The notes beneath the pieces are model-generated. The model was not told the origin of the DNA. It was given only the letters and a program-made list of their open reading frames with translations, and searched no databases. A program made the translations under genes and the position numbers. Source: Theobroma cacao (Eukaryota; Streptophyta; Magnoliopsida; Malvales; Malvaceae). Taken from it: a stretch of 64,000 nt of DNA. This document shows, piece after piece, positions 1 through 11,674 of the stretch. Within the stretch, counting starts at the first letter, position 1; each line of letters begins with the position of its first letter. The stretch spans positions 30,757,847 through 30,821,846 of the forward strand of contig NC_030854.1 of assembly GCF_000208745.1 (NCBI RefSeq), read 5' to 3'.

Positions 1-1004
1 TTAAACTGAATAAGGAATAACATCCTCTACCAATTCTATCCAATTCATTTGTCTGCCTCAATATACTGTTTTTTAACATCCAGAGGCTAGCTAAGAGCTT
101 TATTCCAAAGCACATATGTATATACTTTTAATATGCACACGTTGTGCTGTAAATGGAATTTTTCAGAAATAGGAAATGATATGGTGGTTCAATGTACATA
201 GGCTGTATATGTTTTTCAAACAATTGCTGGAAGTGTTCCATAATAATAATAATTAGAAGAAGAGCAAGAAGAAATTTGTCCAAGCATGTTACTATTTAAA
301 TTGCTTGAATCCTTCATCTTATAAACTGAGGAAAGAGAATGGCTTTTTGTGGTTTCATCATAAGTTACTCAAGGTGTACATGTTTTGCTGCAATATCCTC
401 TATACGAGGACAAACTAAGGAAAAATAGTGTCAGACACATTTGTATCTTACACTCCTACCTGAGTCCAGGCAACAAAGATTTCACTATTCGGCTATCCTT
501 TATTGTTCATACGTCCATAAACAAATATGCGTTCCGCACAGTGTTTGTTCTTGTCACAAATGAACACAAGTACTTGAAGGTCTAAATCACCAGTAATAGC
601 AGAGATTAGGAGAGAGGGCAGTGGTTTAAAAAAATATGGAACTCAAGTGTTGTATATGTGTTTGGTAAAACATTCCTTTATTATTGTGGTTGGATTACAA
701 AACAGTGGCTGATCCACAACCAAAATGCCAGATGGATTTTAAAAAATTTTAGCCCAAACTTATGTAAGTGAAAATAGTGGCTGTTTAGCATTGTTGTCCA
801 AACCACAGTTCGCAATTCAACCACAATGCTGAAGTAAACCTTCATCAGCACTGGCCTAAGATGCAAGTATTAAACTACATAATAATCAGCATAACAATAG
901 CAGTAAAGCACTAGCATGAACCTGGACCAAAATGGAGAAATCTCCAAATTGCTGAGCACCATTATGCAAGGATGATATTGCTTAAATACAGAAATACTGC
1001 ACCA
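1..1004. other. 3' flank of the DUF707 gene; no gene seen
   Basis: This AT-rich stretch lies downstream of the minus-strand DUF707 gene and probably holds its 3' UTR. I looked on the minus strand for a further DUF707 exon (the charged C-terminal Arg/Trp-containing segment many family members have) and found none. The only structure seen is a small inverted-repeat element near 683-827, listed separately. Confidence 0.4.
683..827. repeat. Possible small MITE-like inverted repeat
   Basis: The 14-base end ATTGTGGTTGGATT (683-696) is matched by its reverse complement with one change at 814-827. A second GTGG/CCAC pairing occurs inside. No clear target-site duplication is visible, so this may be a MITE or simply a hairpin in the DUF707 3' UTR. 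Confidence 0.3.
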
Positions 1005-4000
1005 TTAACATCTTGGTGATATAGCTGTCGAATTTCTAACCTTGTTTCTGTGTCCACCTTCAACAGTAGAGTGATTTTTTTCAGCTGTGCCCCCTAGTGT
1101 AGGACGATTGTAGTGGACTATGTACTCAGCATCCACAACACCAATATTTTTGGTTCGATCACCCTATTAAAAAACATGTAAGGCAACTTTCTTTTGGGCT
1201 TAACAAACTAAAAGGGAAACCCACTTAAAGTAGCTTGCCTGTGCACAATAACCAAGTTGCATATCTAGGCCCCAGGCATGGATCAAGTCATTCTGGAAAG
1301 CAAATTAAAAAAAAAAAGACCAAAGGTAAATAAGCTGACCAAGGATGTGTGATAAAAAAACCAGATGTATTACGTAACATTAAAAACCCTTAAATAACAA
1401 GACTAGGGATATTCTCCAGGATGCATAGCTAGAGCGACGATTAAAAAGATACAGTACCACATGAGAAAATGTCACATATGCCTACGTATTACCCTGCTGG
1501 CCAGCTCCTTCTCATCAATTATTTAATTAATCTAAGAATTATGTTTCACTTAACTTAGCCCTCCCATATAATAAATGTACTATCTTGCAAAGAGTATGAT
1601 AGCAAAGATATAGAGCAATTGACCTCCCTGCTCCACCCAAAAGGAGGGAAAAATAAGGAAAGAAAAGAGGCAAGAGTAAGGAAGTAAAACACTGCAGTTT
1701 GAAATGCAAACCTGAATCATGTACCATACACAACGCCAGGCAGCTCTTGAAAAAACAGGGGCCATCATTTCTATCCACCTGTAACATCATCTTCATCTTA
1801 GATTTGTTAAGCGAAATCAACATTTGAGGTAGGTTTTCAAACTAAATAATTTCGTCCAATCGCACAATAATAGCATAAATTCTTTGGGAGTATCAATAGA
1901 AAAGCTACCTTACACAGCAATATAAATACAAACAAATTTTCTTAGCTATATTGTTTATGTGAAGAATAAGAAATATTATGAACTAAAGAAAAACATTTAA
2001 TGGTTTCACTGGCATAAAATTTTACCCTGTGCAAGGAGGTGCTTTACTCTGCCCATCACAACTTCTCCCATTAGCACGATGCTTGAAAGTTCTCCTGCCA
2101 ATGGCATCAAGTAAAACCATACACAATGAATCATGTAAGCAACTGATTTAAAACAGACTACATCTTAACCACATTTGTGCAATGTTAGTAAAACAAGTGA
2201 ATTCAGAATATGCAAGGTATAAACAGAAATAGCTTTCAAACAGAGATATCAAGAAATGAATGACTATAAGAACCTGTGCACCATTGATTTCCTTCCACGT
2301 GCAGTAATTTGATGGTGTACCTCTGATTTAGCAGGATCAAGTGCCGGCTGTGATATCTCAAGCCGCTCACTCTCAACAATTGACACATATCTGACATTAT
2401 GAAATTAAGTTGGAAATTTCCAATTTTGATCAGCTATAGAATAGTAATATCAGTAGAAAATACATAAAATGCAGTTATTTGACACCAAAACACTTTTCAG
2501 TTCTTTTTAATAAACGTGGTAGCAAATATAGCAGACATAGGGAACAAACAATTTTATAAGCTTCGCAGTAATTATCACACTTCCTTCAACACATGATAGA
2601 ACTATACTTTGGTACTCCATAATTTATCTTACAACTAGAAGGGCAAAGACAAGACATTCCAAATACAAACTGCCGAGCAATTTCAACTTCAGCTTAACCA
2701 AATGATCAATAGCAGGCTCTGCAGTCATTCTCAATTCTTCAGACAGTATAACTAAGTGTAGCCTATGGCTATCACTGATACACTGCTAGCGAAGAATCAT
2801 AGATTTATTACTAGCATTTTGCAATATCTTTCTACTTGAATTGTAATGGGATTTCATTTCTCAAATTGACGGAAATGAGCAGCAACTTCTAACATAGAAT
2901 TTATGTTCTAATTTGAGGGAATTGCAGTCAACGTACTTTTTTGGGTGGAAATCTTCAACTCCAAGGTCCTCATCCCAAAGGAAGATGTAACTGTATTCCG
3001 AAACTACATCAGGGTGTAAGAAACGCTTTGCAAACCACCTAGTCACCGAGAAACAAAATCCAGGGAGTGCTTTAGAATAATGCTACTTCCACTATAAATT
3101 GCTATGGGATTAGAAGCCTAAGATGTCGTACCATTTTGTTTGATTGCGTGCAGAAACGTGTATCACTTGATCATTCCATTCAAAAGACTTCCACTCATCA
3201 ACTATACCATCATAATGGAAAAGCATGACAGCAAAACCACTAGATAGAAACTGTTAAAAAATGAAATTAAAGAGAAATCAAATTCAAAAACAAATATAAG
3301 CAAGCATTATATTGTAAAGGTCAAAGGAAATGTCATCTACCTTTTTGACCATTTCATGTACAAGATCTTTCTGCTTTATTCCAACAGCAACTGCAAATAA
3401 ACTGCTGGAAGTATCGTCCTTCTGTCCAAACAGTATGCACATCACCATAACAAAAATCAATATTGAAGTTGCATAGAAGAATGAACATGTGTCACATTGA
3501 CCAAATTAAACTTATACCATGCTAAGTGCTATGCTCTAAAATTTTTTTGACTTTGTGATTACATCTATCTGTCGCAACAAAAGATTTTATTTTATTTTTG
3601 TTATCTCTGATACATTATGGGGCATTAATAAACCTAAATATTTGAAAATTCTGTCAAATTATAAAACAATTTTAACAGCGTCCACTGCTAAATTACGAGA
3701 ATAATGGTTCAGGCTTCTCCAGATTCTGTTTCTTTAGACACCTCTTGGATTGCTTTAGGTTTTAAGATGGACTACAAACTAATTGTAACTCATGACAATA
3801 CTTTGAAGTCCCAATGAATTATCCATTATATCATTTGCAGAAGCAGAACAATGCACAAAAAAAAAGTAACAAATGTAAAAAGCCTAAAACAATGGCTCCA
3901 TGCTTTCTGATAGACATCCTAACAACAAAGCAGCCAATTGCAAACTATCTTCAGTACAAGAATGTCCAGAGACATGAATGTGCTAAAATTCTATTTGTAC

Positions 4001-5945
4001 AATAAAACTCATCAAAGCTGCTTGTTTATTTTAAAGTTTTATCCAATTTTAGTCAGTCAAGGGTTTACAATAAAGTGCATTTTGTACCATACAGTAATTT
4101 CAAACGTTATGGTAACGTGCATGCTCCACAAATTCTATTCCTAAAAGTCCAGCGAGAGACATTTTTGTGAATTTAAGTGCCCGGTCATCATTGATTGAAA
4201 CTTCTATCAGTCATTCCATAGAGCTTTACCTTTGGGAAGCCCCATAAAGGTCGCAGTTGCAAGTTAGATGTTTTTGTGATGATACCTTCAGGTAATGGCT
4301 CACTTCCAGGAGGCCTGCATTGGTTCTAAAAGAATAAACAAACATAAGAAGAAATGTCAGAGTTTTGTTTGACAGGAATAAATTTTTCAGAATTAAGTAA
4401 AACACGCAGTGACTCAGATCAAACCTTGCAATTTTCAACTTTTGACGTTTGCAAAATATCAGCCACTCCCCATGTAAACGCTTTCTGCACAAATGGAACA
4501 GCTATTATTCCAGATATCCATCAATGTTTTACTTTCTATTTGATTCTTTGCACCAACTTCCAACCGGAAAGCATATAAAAAAAATTAAAGTCATAAGCTC
4601 AAGCCTTTAGGTTATTTGGAGGTCCAAACACCGGAGAAATTTTAAACTTAAAGCTGTAGAAAAATAATAAACATTCAAAAATAGAAACTATTAGTATCTT
4701 AAACTGTGTATTGATAAGAGAAATAACAGACAGGGAAACTATAGAATTTATATTAGATGGTGTAGTTCAAGAAAACCACACAATGCATACTCGCACATAC
4801 GCAACCTACGTGCATTTACGATCATATTATATGGGATCAAAATTGGCATATTTACCTCTTTGTTTTCTGGCGCTACAAATGAACTCCCTATGAAGTAAAT
4901 TACACAGAGCAAGGCAGTGGCCGGAATAAGTCTGCAAAGACATGAGCTCCAACTTTTTCGTTCAGTGACCAGAGGTATCTGTCAAGAAAACAATAATTGA
5001 ACATTAAGGCACTATAATTTAAGTAGGCCACAGAGCCACCGCCTACCCTCACAGCTAGTACTAAAGTTGTATGTTAACTATTAAACCAATCAAACTCTAT
5101 AACTATCTAAAGAATTAGAGGCCTACACCAATAAGTCGATCGAAAGGCACAAATCTCTCAAATAATAACAAAGAAACATTGGTGATTCCGAAATATAAAC
5201 ATCTATGCGGCTTCTTATCCCTCTGTTGGTACATTACTTACTAATGCAAGAAAAAAAAAACTAAACGCTAAGTATCGAAAGACTTAAAACCATCAGGCAA
5301 TACCCAATAGGCTTCATCGAAGTGTGAGATAGAGAATGTTGTAGTTCCCTTTCTTTCCAAATCCATTAACATCACGGAACAAATGCAGCACCGAATACTT
5401 TTCTGAGCTTTTACCCACAATCAGCATAAACATAACATCCCAAACTAATTGAATTCAAAAAGAAAAAATAAAGTTTAAAATATTGAAAATTGAATACTTT
5501 ACTTTTACCCTGGAAATCATAAGTGAAAAAAATAAATACCTAATAAGCATTTCGATACAAAAGTAGAAAACATTTATAAAGAATTAACAATTAAAATTTT
5601 ACTTTTTCTACTTTGCTTTTACTTTTTTTCACAACTTTTTAAGCAACCAACAGAAATAATTATCAAAAGGGAGCCTTAAAAAAGGTAGAAGAAGGAGCTA
5701 AAATTTGCAGCAAAGTGAAAAAAAGAAGAAGAAAAGTTATGTTAGATTAAAGCTGGAAAGCTAGGAAGTAACGTTTGCAGCAGAAACATTGCAAAACATG
5801 GCTGTTCAAAAGTAGCGTTCCCAAATTCTTTACTTTGATCACTTAAAAGGAAAGAAAGAACTAAACAAAATTTTCCCGCGCATAAACACAATTAGTTAAA
5901 AAAAAAAAAAAGAAAACTTACACAATCTATCGACTTCATATCCAT
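1005..5945 (-). CDS. DUF707 family membrane protein, 12 exons
   Basis: A DUF707 protein, a plant family of unknown biochemical function often mislabelled 'lysine-ketoglutarate reductase trans-splicing related'. Exons in transcript order: 5945-5922, 4978-4856, 4484-4425, 4325-4230, 3421-3341, 3250-3132, 3038-2937, 2390-2274, 2094-2026, 1778-1712, 1292-1239, 1163-1005. All phases join, giving 356 aa. A signal-anchor helix lies at about residues 22-40, so a Golgi/endomembrane type II protein is inferred. Family landmarks are RPLWG, AVGIKQKD, LFHYDG, WWFAKRFLHPD, FLWDEDLG, EISQPALDP, PPCTG, MAPVFSR, WGLDMQLGYCAQGDRTKN and the IVHYNRPTLGG region. The start is the first ATG of MDMKSIDC; the upstream in-frame ATG of another frame would not fit the exon 2 phase. 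Intron 11 has a GC donor (CAG|GCAAGC). The C-terminus is uncertain: reading through a weak donor after HRNK ends at TAA 1005-1007, and a further exon might exist. Confidence 0.88.
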
Positions 5946-8900
5946 GAAACATGAAAGAACTTTTCTGCCTCTAGCTTTAAGCTAAGAAACGGGCTGTCGT
6001 TGATGAGAAAAAGCACTGTCCTTTAAAAAAGAAAAAAGAAACGAAAAATCAAACATGAAAAAGGGCCGTCAGAGATAATGATTGGAGAGAGAGGGCAAAA
6101 AAGAGAAGAAAAGAAAAGAGTTGGAGTGGAAGAGAAACTGTTGGATTTTCTTTTATTTTTTTAATTTATAATTATAAATAAAAGTACAGACAAACCGACG
6201 AACACGGAGGAGTGGAAAGAAAATGCACAAGGTTTTCCGTTTCGCACGCGCACGACTTTCAGTTTAGATTTTTTTTTTTTTTTACAAAATTAAAATGTCT
6301 TCTGTTTTTCTTTTTTTTTTTTGTTAATATAAAATAAAAAAATATTATAATGATAAGTGGGAGAAAGAGACAAAGAGTTTAAACGTTTTTGTTACTGCCA
6401 CGCTTGAAAGCGATATTTAAAGTTGTTTTGGCGTTTCGAAAGCTTCTTTTTCGCCGGTGATGTTTTATTTGTATTTATCTGTCAAAAGACTCAACGCACG
6501 AGTTTCCTGTTTCACAAAAGTAGTCTTTTTTGGTTGATTTGATTCTTTGTTTGCCCCTTTCATAAATTTTACTTGTGGAATTGTTTCTTTTGTTAATTCT
6601 AACTATATTAACTAATTAGAGTTTTTGTTTTATAGTTAATTTATTATCTGTTTTCTATTTTTAAAATTAAAAATATTGATTTTTTTTGCTGGGTTAAAGT
6701 GTGAATTTATTACTAAGAAAAAGAGCAAGTATGAATTTATTTGTTAAGAAAAAAAAAGAAACGGAAATTCTTATAGCCAAGGAAAACTGAAATCTTTGAA
6801 GTACTACTTCCGTTACATTGGAGCTGGGAAAGGGTTTTGTTTAGTTGTTTTTGCCTGTCATTTAAATTAACTTAAGACCGTAATAGTCCAAAACATGTCT
6901 TCGGTTCTTGGTCATGGTCCGTTGGAAGCTACCAAGCTAAGGATTTAAGTAAGGAAAATTTTGAATTAGATTTAAAGAAAAAAGAAAATTGAAAAAATAT
7001 TGACATAATTACTATTAGTTTTTTTTACATAATACTTAAAAAACTTTAAATTATTTTAAAATTTTAAAATAATTTTTTTATTATTTTTTATCAAACTTTT
7101 ATAACTTTATTTTAAATTAAATAAATTTTTACAATTAATGTTGATTAATTATTATTAATTAATATAATATATGTTATTTTATATCATATAATATTGATAT
7201 AGTTTGTTAACTTATTATAATCGATGGTGATTTGATCAGTTGATATAATCACGTGAAATTTTATTTTTGTTAAGATAATTTAGAGTATTAAGTAAAAATC
7301 ACATACCACAAAAAATGATAAAAAATAATTTTTAAAAAAAATCATGAATTTTTCGTTTTAATATTCAATAACCTCAACCTTACTTTGTTATGAAAAAAAA
7401 AAAAAAGAAGAAGAATCTATCACCGACTAAACAGGAGCTAACTATGAATATGTTAAAATGTGGAATTTAATGAATGGGACAGTGGGAAAGATACTTCAAA
7501 CCCATTAAATCTTTCAACCAATAAATGCAGAATTAAATAATAATGGCAATTACGGTAATATTTAATATTTATAGTGGTTTTGAGCTTCTAGCTAGAACAT
7601 TAAATCGTTTTATTTTATTTTTTTTATTTTTTTGGGAGGGCCGAAAAAGGAGATGGGATTTTTGTTGTGGATTTAATTGGACAATAAATGGGTTAGATAC
7701 GATTATAAATCTCATTTTCTATAACATGGTGCTTCCATACAGATAGAAAAGCAGTTTATATAATACAAAGTTGTAAGATTAGGCAAAGTCAAGATAATAA
7801 TTCTATACTATGTTATATTACAGTCAATGTATAATGATTAAAACTTGTGCCAAACTAATATTACAAGACATTATTTCTTTAAATAATCCTTCCTTTATGG
7901 AATAAATTTTGCCAACAGATAAAACTGGAAAAACAATCATGATTAAAAATAATAATGATAAAAAAAAAAAGAATTTGAAGAAATGTAATGATCATCTTCA
8001 AGATCGTGCAGTCCAACAACTCCTTTTATGGGTACCCTCAACTGCTAAATTGGTGCCCATATTTTATTATTTTGTCAATAAAATTGTTGCAACATTTAAA
8101 TCAAGATACAGACAAACGTACAAGTATTGAAATGTCTTTGTCTAGTTGAATAACAAAAAAAATAAAAAATAAATTATGTTTTCCATGAATATCGCAAGGA
8201 AATTTATTTAACCTTTTAATTTTGAAAAATTCTTCACAATTTAAAAAACAAAACAAAAAGAAATGTGTTTAAAAGCTTTATTTTGATATTATCAATTTTG
8301 AAAATAGAAAACAAGGTTTTCAATTTCTTATGATTATGAAGCAAAAACTAAAGGAAAAAAAGTATAACATTAAAAAAAACACTAAAATGTAATTTTAATT
8401 TAATATATGAATTTATATTTAATACATATTAGCGTAGATGATTTTTTTTAACTCTTTCTTTCTCTAACTTTTTTCAACTTTCTCTTTTATGAATCTGTCA
8501 GACAAAAAAAATTAAAACAATGTTTTCTCATATATTGTCTCTTACTTCGATTAAATTTTTTTTGTTATTTTTAAATTGAATTGATTAAGATTATAAAATA
8601 ATAAAAAGGCTCTTTAAAAATTTTGAACAATATAATTTTTAAATATATATATTTTAAATATGAACTCAGTTAAATATTTAAAATTATTAAGGTCAAATTT
8701 CTTTACATTTAATCTAGCTAAGACGGAATCTATGGAACAAGGTGGATTTACTTATCTTATACTAACATAACAGCTCATTTCTATTAAGTTGATAGACAAA
8801 TACAGAGATGGAACGAGAATTGTGAAGGCAATCAAATTTAGGCAACACCACTTTAGAAAAAGGGATTCTTAAAGTGAAATGCAAGAATTCTGTGGAAAAT

Positions 8901-9134
8901 TAGGATAATGAAAACATGTCACATGTGCTTCTCCTGCAATGCAAGAATCCTAGCTATAAATGTTGCAACTTGTAATTCGCAAAGAAAATATATTCAAGGA
9001 ACCATTCTTTAACATACGCTTTTTATTTTCGTATCAAAAAAATTAATGAAAAAATAAAACTGAAAAAAAAAAGAGATAATTTATTGTTTGGAAATACACA
9101 ACGAAATGTCCAGACACTAGACGCAGGCTAATGC

Positions 9135-9345
9135 CACCAAATTAGTCAGTTCCGAGGACTGCAAAAGTCTTACGCGACCTTCGAAAGGGACCACTTGAAG
9201 TCTATTTTAGGGTGTACAAGGCTGTTCGAAAATTCCAAACTGCAATGCCAGCAAATGGAACACTGAAACAAAACCTACTCAACCTTCTCCAATCGTGAGT
9301 TTGCAGTCAGGCTTACGCAGGAGTGGAACACATTCATCGAAAATG
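9135..9345 (+). pseudogene. Coding-like island, possible gene fragment
   Basis: About 200 bp of less AT-rich sequence sits in very AT-rich surroundings. The frame beginning TTC CGA GGA CTG at about 9151 is open for around 38 codons, meets one TGA at about 9265 and then stays open to about 9340. Codon composition looks protein-like (Lys, Glu, Arg, Phe and Cys mixed). I do not recognise the family. It could be a decayed exon captured by a transposon, or chance. Confidence 0.22.
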
Positions 9346-10001
9346 ATTGTTCTCTTTTATTATTTTTGTTGTCTTTTTATAATTGTTTTTGTACTATATT
9401 TTGTGGTTATAACAAACCAAATTATCTTATACATTTTCTGGGTGTCTTGTGTTTTAAAAGAGGCTCTTTTGAACTTTTTTATCTTTAGAAAGAAGATAAA
9501 TAAATAAATATATGTTACAAGTACAGCTTAGTCAAATATTTATACTAGGAGATAGAATTATTAGTATTTATATTTTAAATAAATCTTATCTTATAATCTA
9601 GTTATTTGATAAAAGTCCATAAATATAGATAATTCAATTAAAATACAACAGATATTATTATTATTATTATTGTTATCTTTTATGGTATCAGAACTATTAA
9701 AGCTTTACCAAGCAAGTTCTATCATGGCCAACACCTCTCAAACCTTATCCTTTCCTTGTTGTACGTTAAATATTTTGTAATGAAATTATATATAAAAATT
9801 AAAATTATTATCACAATCAAATAATTTCATAAAAAAATTATTATGTGAAATAAAATAAATTAAATTAATTAATTAAACATGAAATTAGAGTAAATTTATA
9901 GTGAGATTCAAATTTAGGATTTGAAACTTTTAAGACTTTTTCATTCTCATTATATGTTAAATTAAGTATAATAGGTTAAACATTTCTTGAACTATTAGAA
10001 A

Positions 10002-10360
10002 AATTTAAATAAGTTTTTATTTTTGTATTGCATTCAATAAAATTTTTATATTTTTATTTTAAAATAAACAATTCTTATTACTAACAGTTGACTAACTATC
10101 ATTAATCAAAAATATTACTTATTTATTATACTCTCGTGGTGCTACCGTATTGAAAAAGTCATGTGATTATCTCATTGTATCATATCAATATGCCACATTG
10201 CTATGCAATATGACATATAAGTATCACATGACATAAAAATAGCATGTGATATTTTCACTAATAATAATTAATCGATCATTAATCACAAAAGTTTATTTGA
10301 TTTAAAATAAAAATATAAAAATTTATTTAAATATAATTAAAAATAAAAAAATTATTTATT
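10002..10360. repeat. Palindromic AT-rich element (long-TIR MITE type), copy 1
   Basis: The left arm (about 10002-10070) contains TTTAAATAAGTTTTTATTTT, TTCAATAAAATTTTTATATT and ATTTTAAAATAAAC. The right arm (about 10289-10360) is largely its reverse complement. The centre has repeated ACATGT/CACATG-rich words. The arms resemble those at 29606-29955, so this is a dispersed family. Target duplications are not distinguishable in the AT-rich flanks. Confidence 0.5.
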
Positions 10361-11674
10361 TTTAAAATAATATAACGTTAAATTATATATTTATTTATAC
10401 AAGTGATATTAAATTATACATGAAAATAACTTTTTTTTTTCATTTCATAGCGTTGATCACAAAATTCAAACTTGAAATCTAATTTTAAATATAAACACAG
10501 GTGTCCCCTGGAATACAGGTTAAATTTCTAAAACTAAACCCAAATAAATGATTTACAGTATGTATAAGGGTTGGGAAAGATAAGGACATCTGAATTGGAT
10601 TGGATGGAACACGTGTATTGCGCAAAAAGCCAGGCCTACGTTGAAAGAGTCAGCCAATAAAATTGTAGATGGCCCACCATTAAAATTTTTTCTTCTTTTT
10701 ATAATGAAATTAATAAATAAAATAAAAATGTATAGTTTGGCAAATAAAGAAATTGAACTACTACGGATTTAGGAAAACACGTTTTCCACTACAAAATGAA
10801 AAGGACTTCCAACTTAAGAGTTTGAATCTCAAGCTAAATCCTTCTCCTCAGAGAATCCAGCCGCAGAAAAGAGAAAAAACATGTGAAAGACAAAATTTAC
10901 AGCTGGAAGAGTGACTGCGTTAAGATATATAAACAAAAATGTTAGAGTCATTGATCCATGTTTTTCCATTCTTTCTTCCCCCACATGGTAATGAGTAGGG
11001 TTGCAGTCTTCCCAAGCGTCTCAAGCACTCCATTAGGTATACTTGTACTTGATTTAAAGCCTAAATAACTTCGTTTTATTGGTTGGGCAAAAATCTAAAG
11101 CAGAACAGAACTACTGTCCTGTTTTGAGGGTTCTTTTTAATTTACTTCCGTGTTCGGCTTTTGCTTTCATCTTTCTGGGTTTGTTCATTGTGTCTTGTTT
11201 GGATCATGTTGGGCTATTTTCCTTGGGCGCTGCCCTTTTTGTGCCGGCTTCCATCTTTCGAGGCCCGGAAAATTCACAATGATAGATGAGATAGGATGGG
11301 AGAAACTTCTATCTAACCCAAAACAGAGGCCGATGAACGAAGAAAAATAAAACAAAGGCTAAACAGAAAAAATTCACAATAGATTTTGCAAATGACTTAA
11401 ACTCGATTAGTCACATATAGATATCTTCCTCATTACTAATATCATTAATATTTTGTTTCCCATTTTTCCAGGGATAACGTGATTTTAAGATATCATTTGC
11501 ATTCCAACATTACCTACCACCGAGTGAATTATAGTTATAAACTAATTCGAGTTTCAATATTGTATCAAAAACCAGAAAATTGAAGAAAATGGAAAAGAGA
11601 CATTGATCATCCCTCCCTCCTTCCCCTTTCATCGAAAAAAAAGAAGAGTCTGAAATGAGGCCGGCCGAGGTAGA

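Larger units (their letters stand above)
5946..11674. other. AT-rich intergenic region, PIN5 3' side to DUF707 5' side
   Basis: Promoter and leader of the DUF707 gene lie at about 5950-6450 (GA-rich leader near 6080-6130). The rest is AT-rich DNA with A/T runs, a palindromic element at 10002-10360, half of a similar element near 7010-7270, a short (TTA)n run near 9655-9672 and one GC-richer coding-like island near 9135-9345. Short open frames such as those at 7543-7746 and 11079-11350 show no recognisable domain. I see no gene. Confidence 0.5.

Noticed and set aside
11079..11350. Two overlapping hydrophobic open frames left of PIN5
   Set aside because: Hydrophobicity follows from T-rich DNA; no family likeness and no conserved context.
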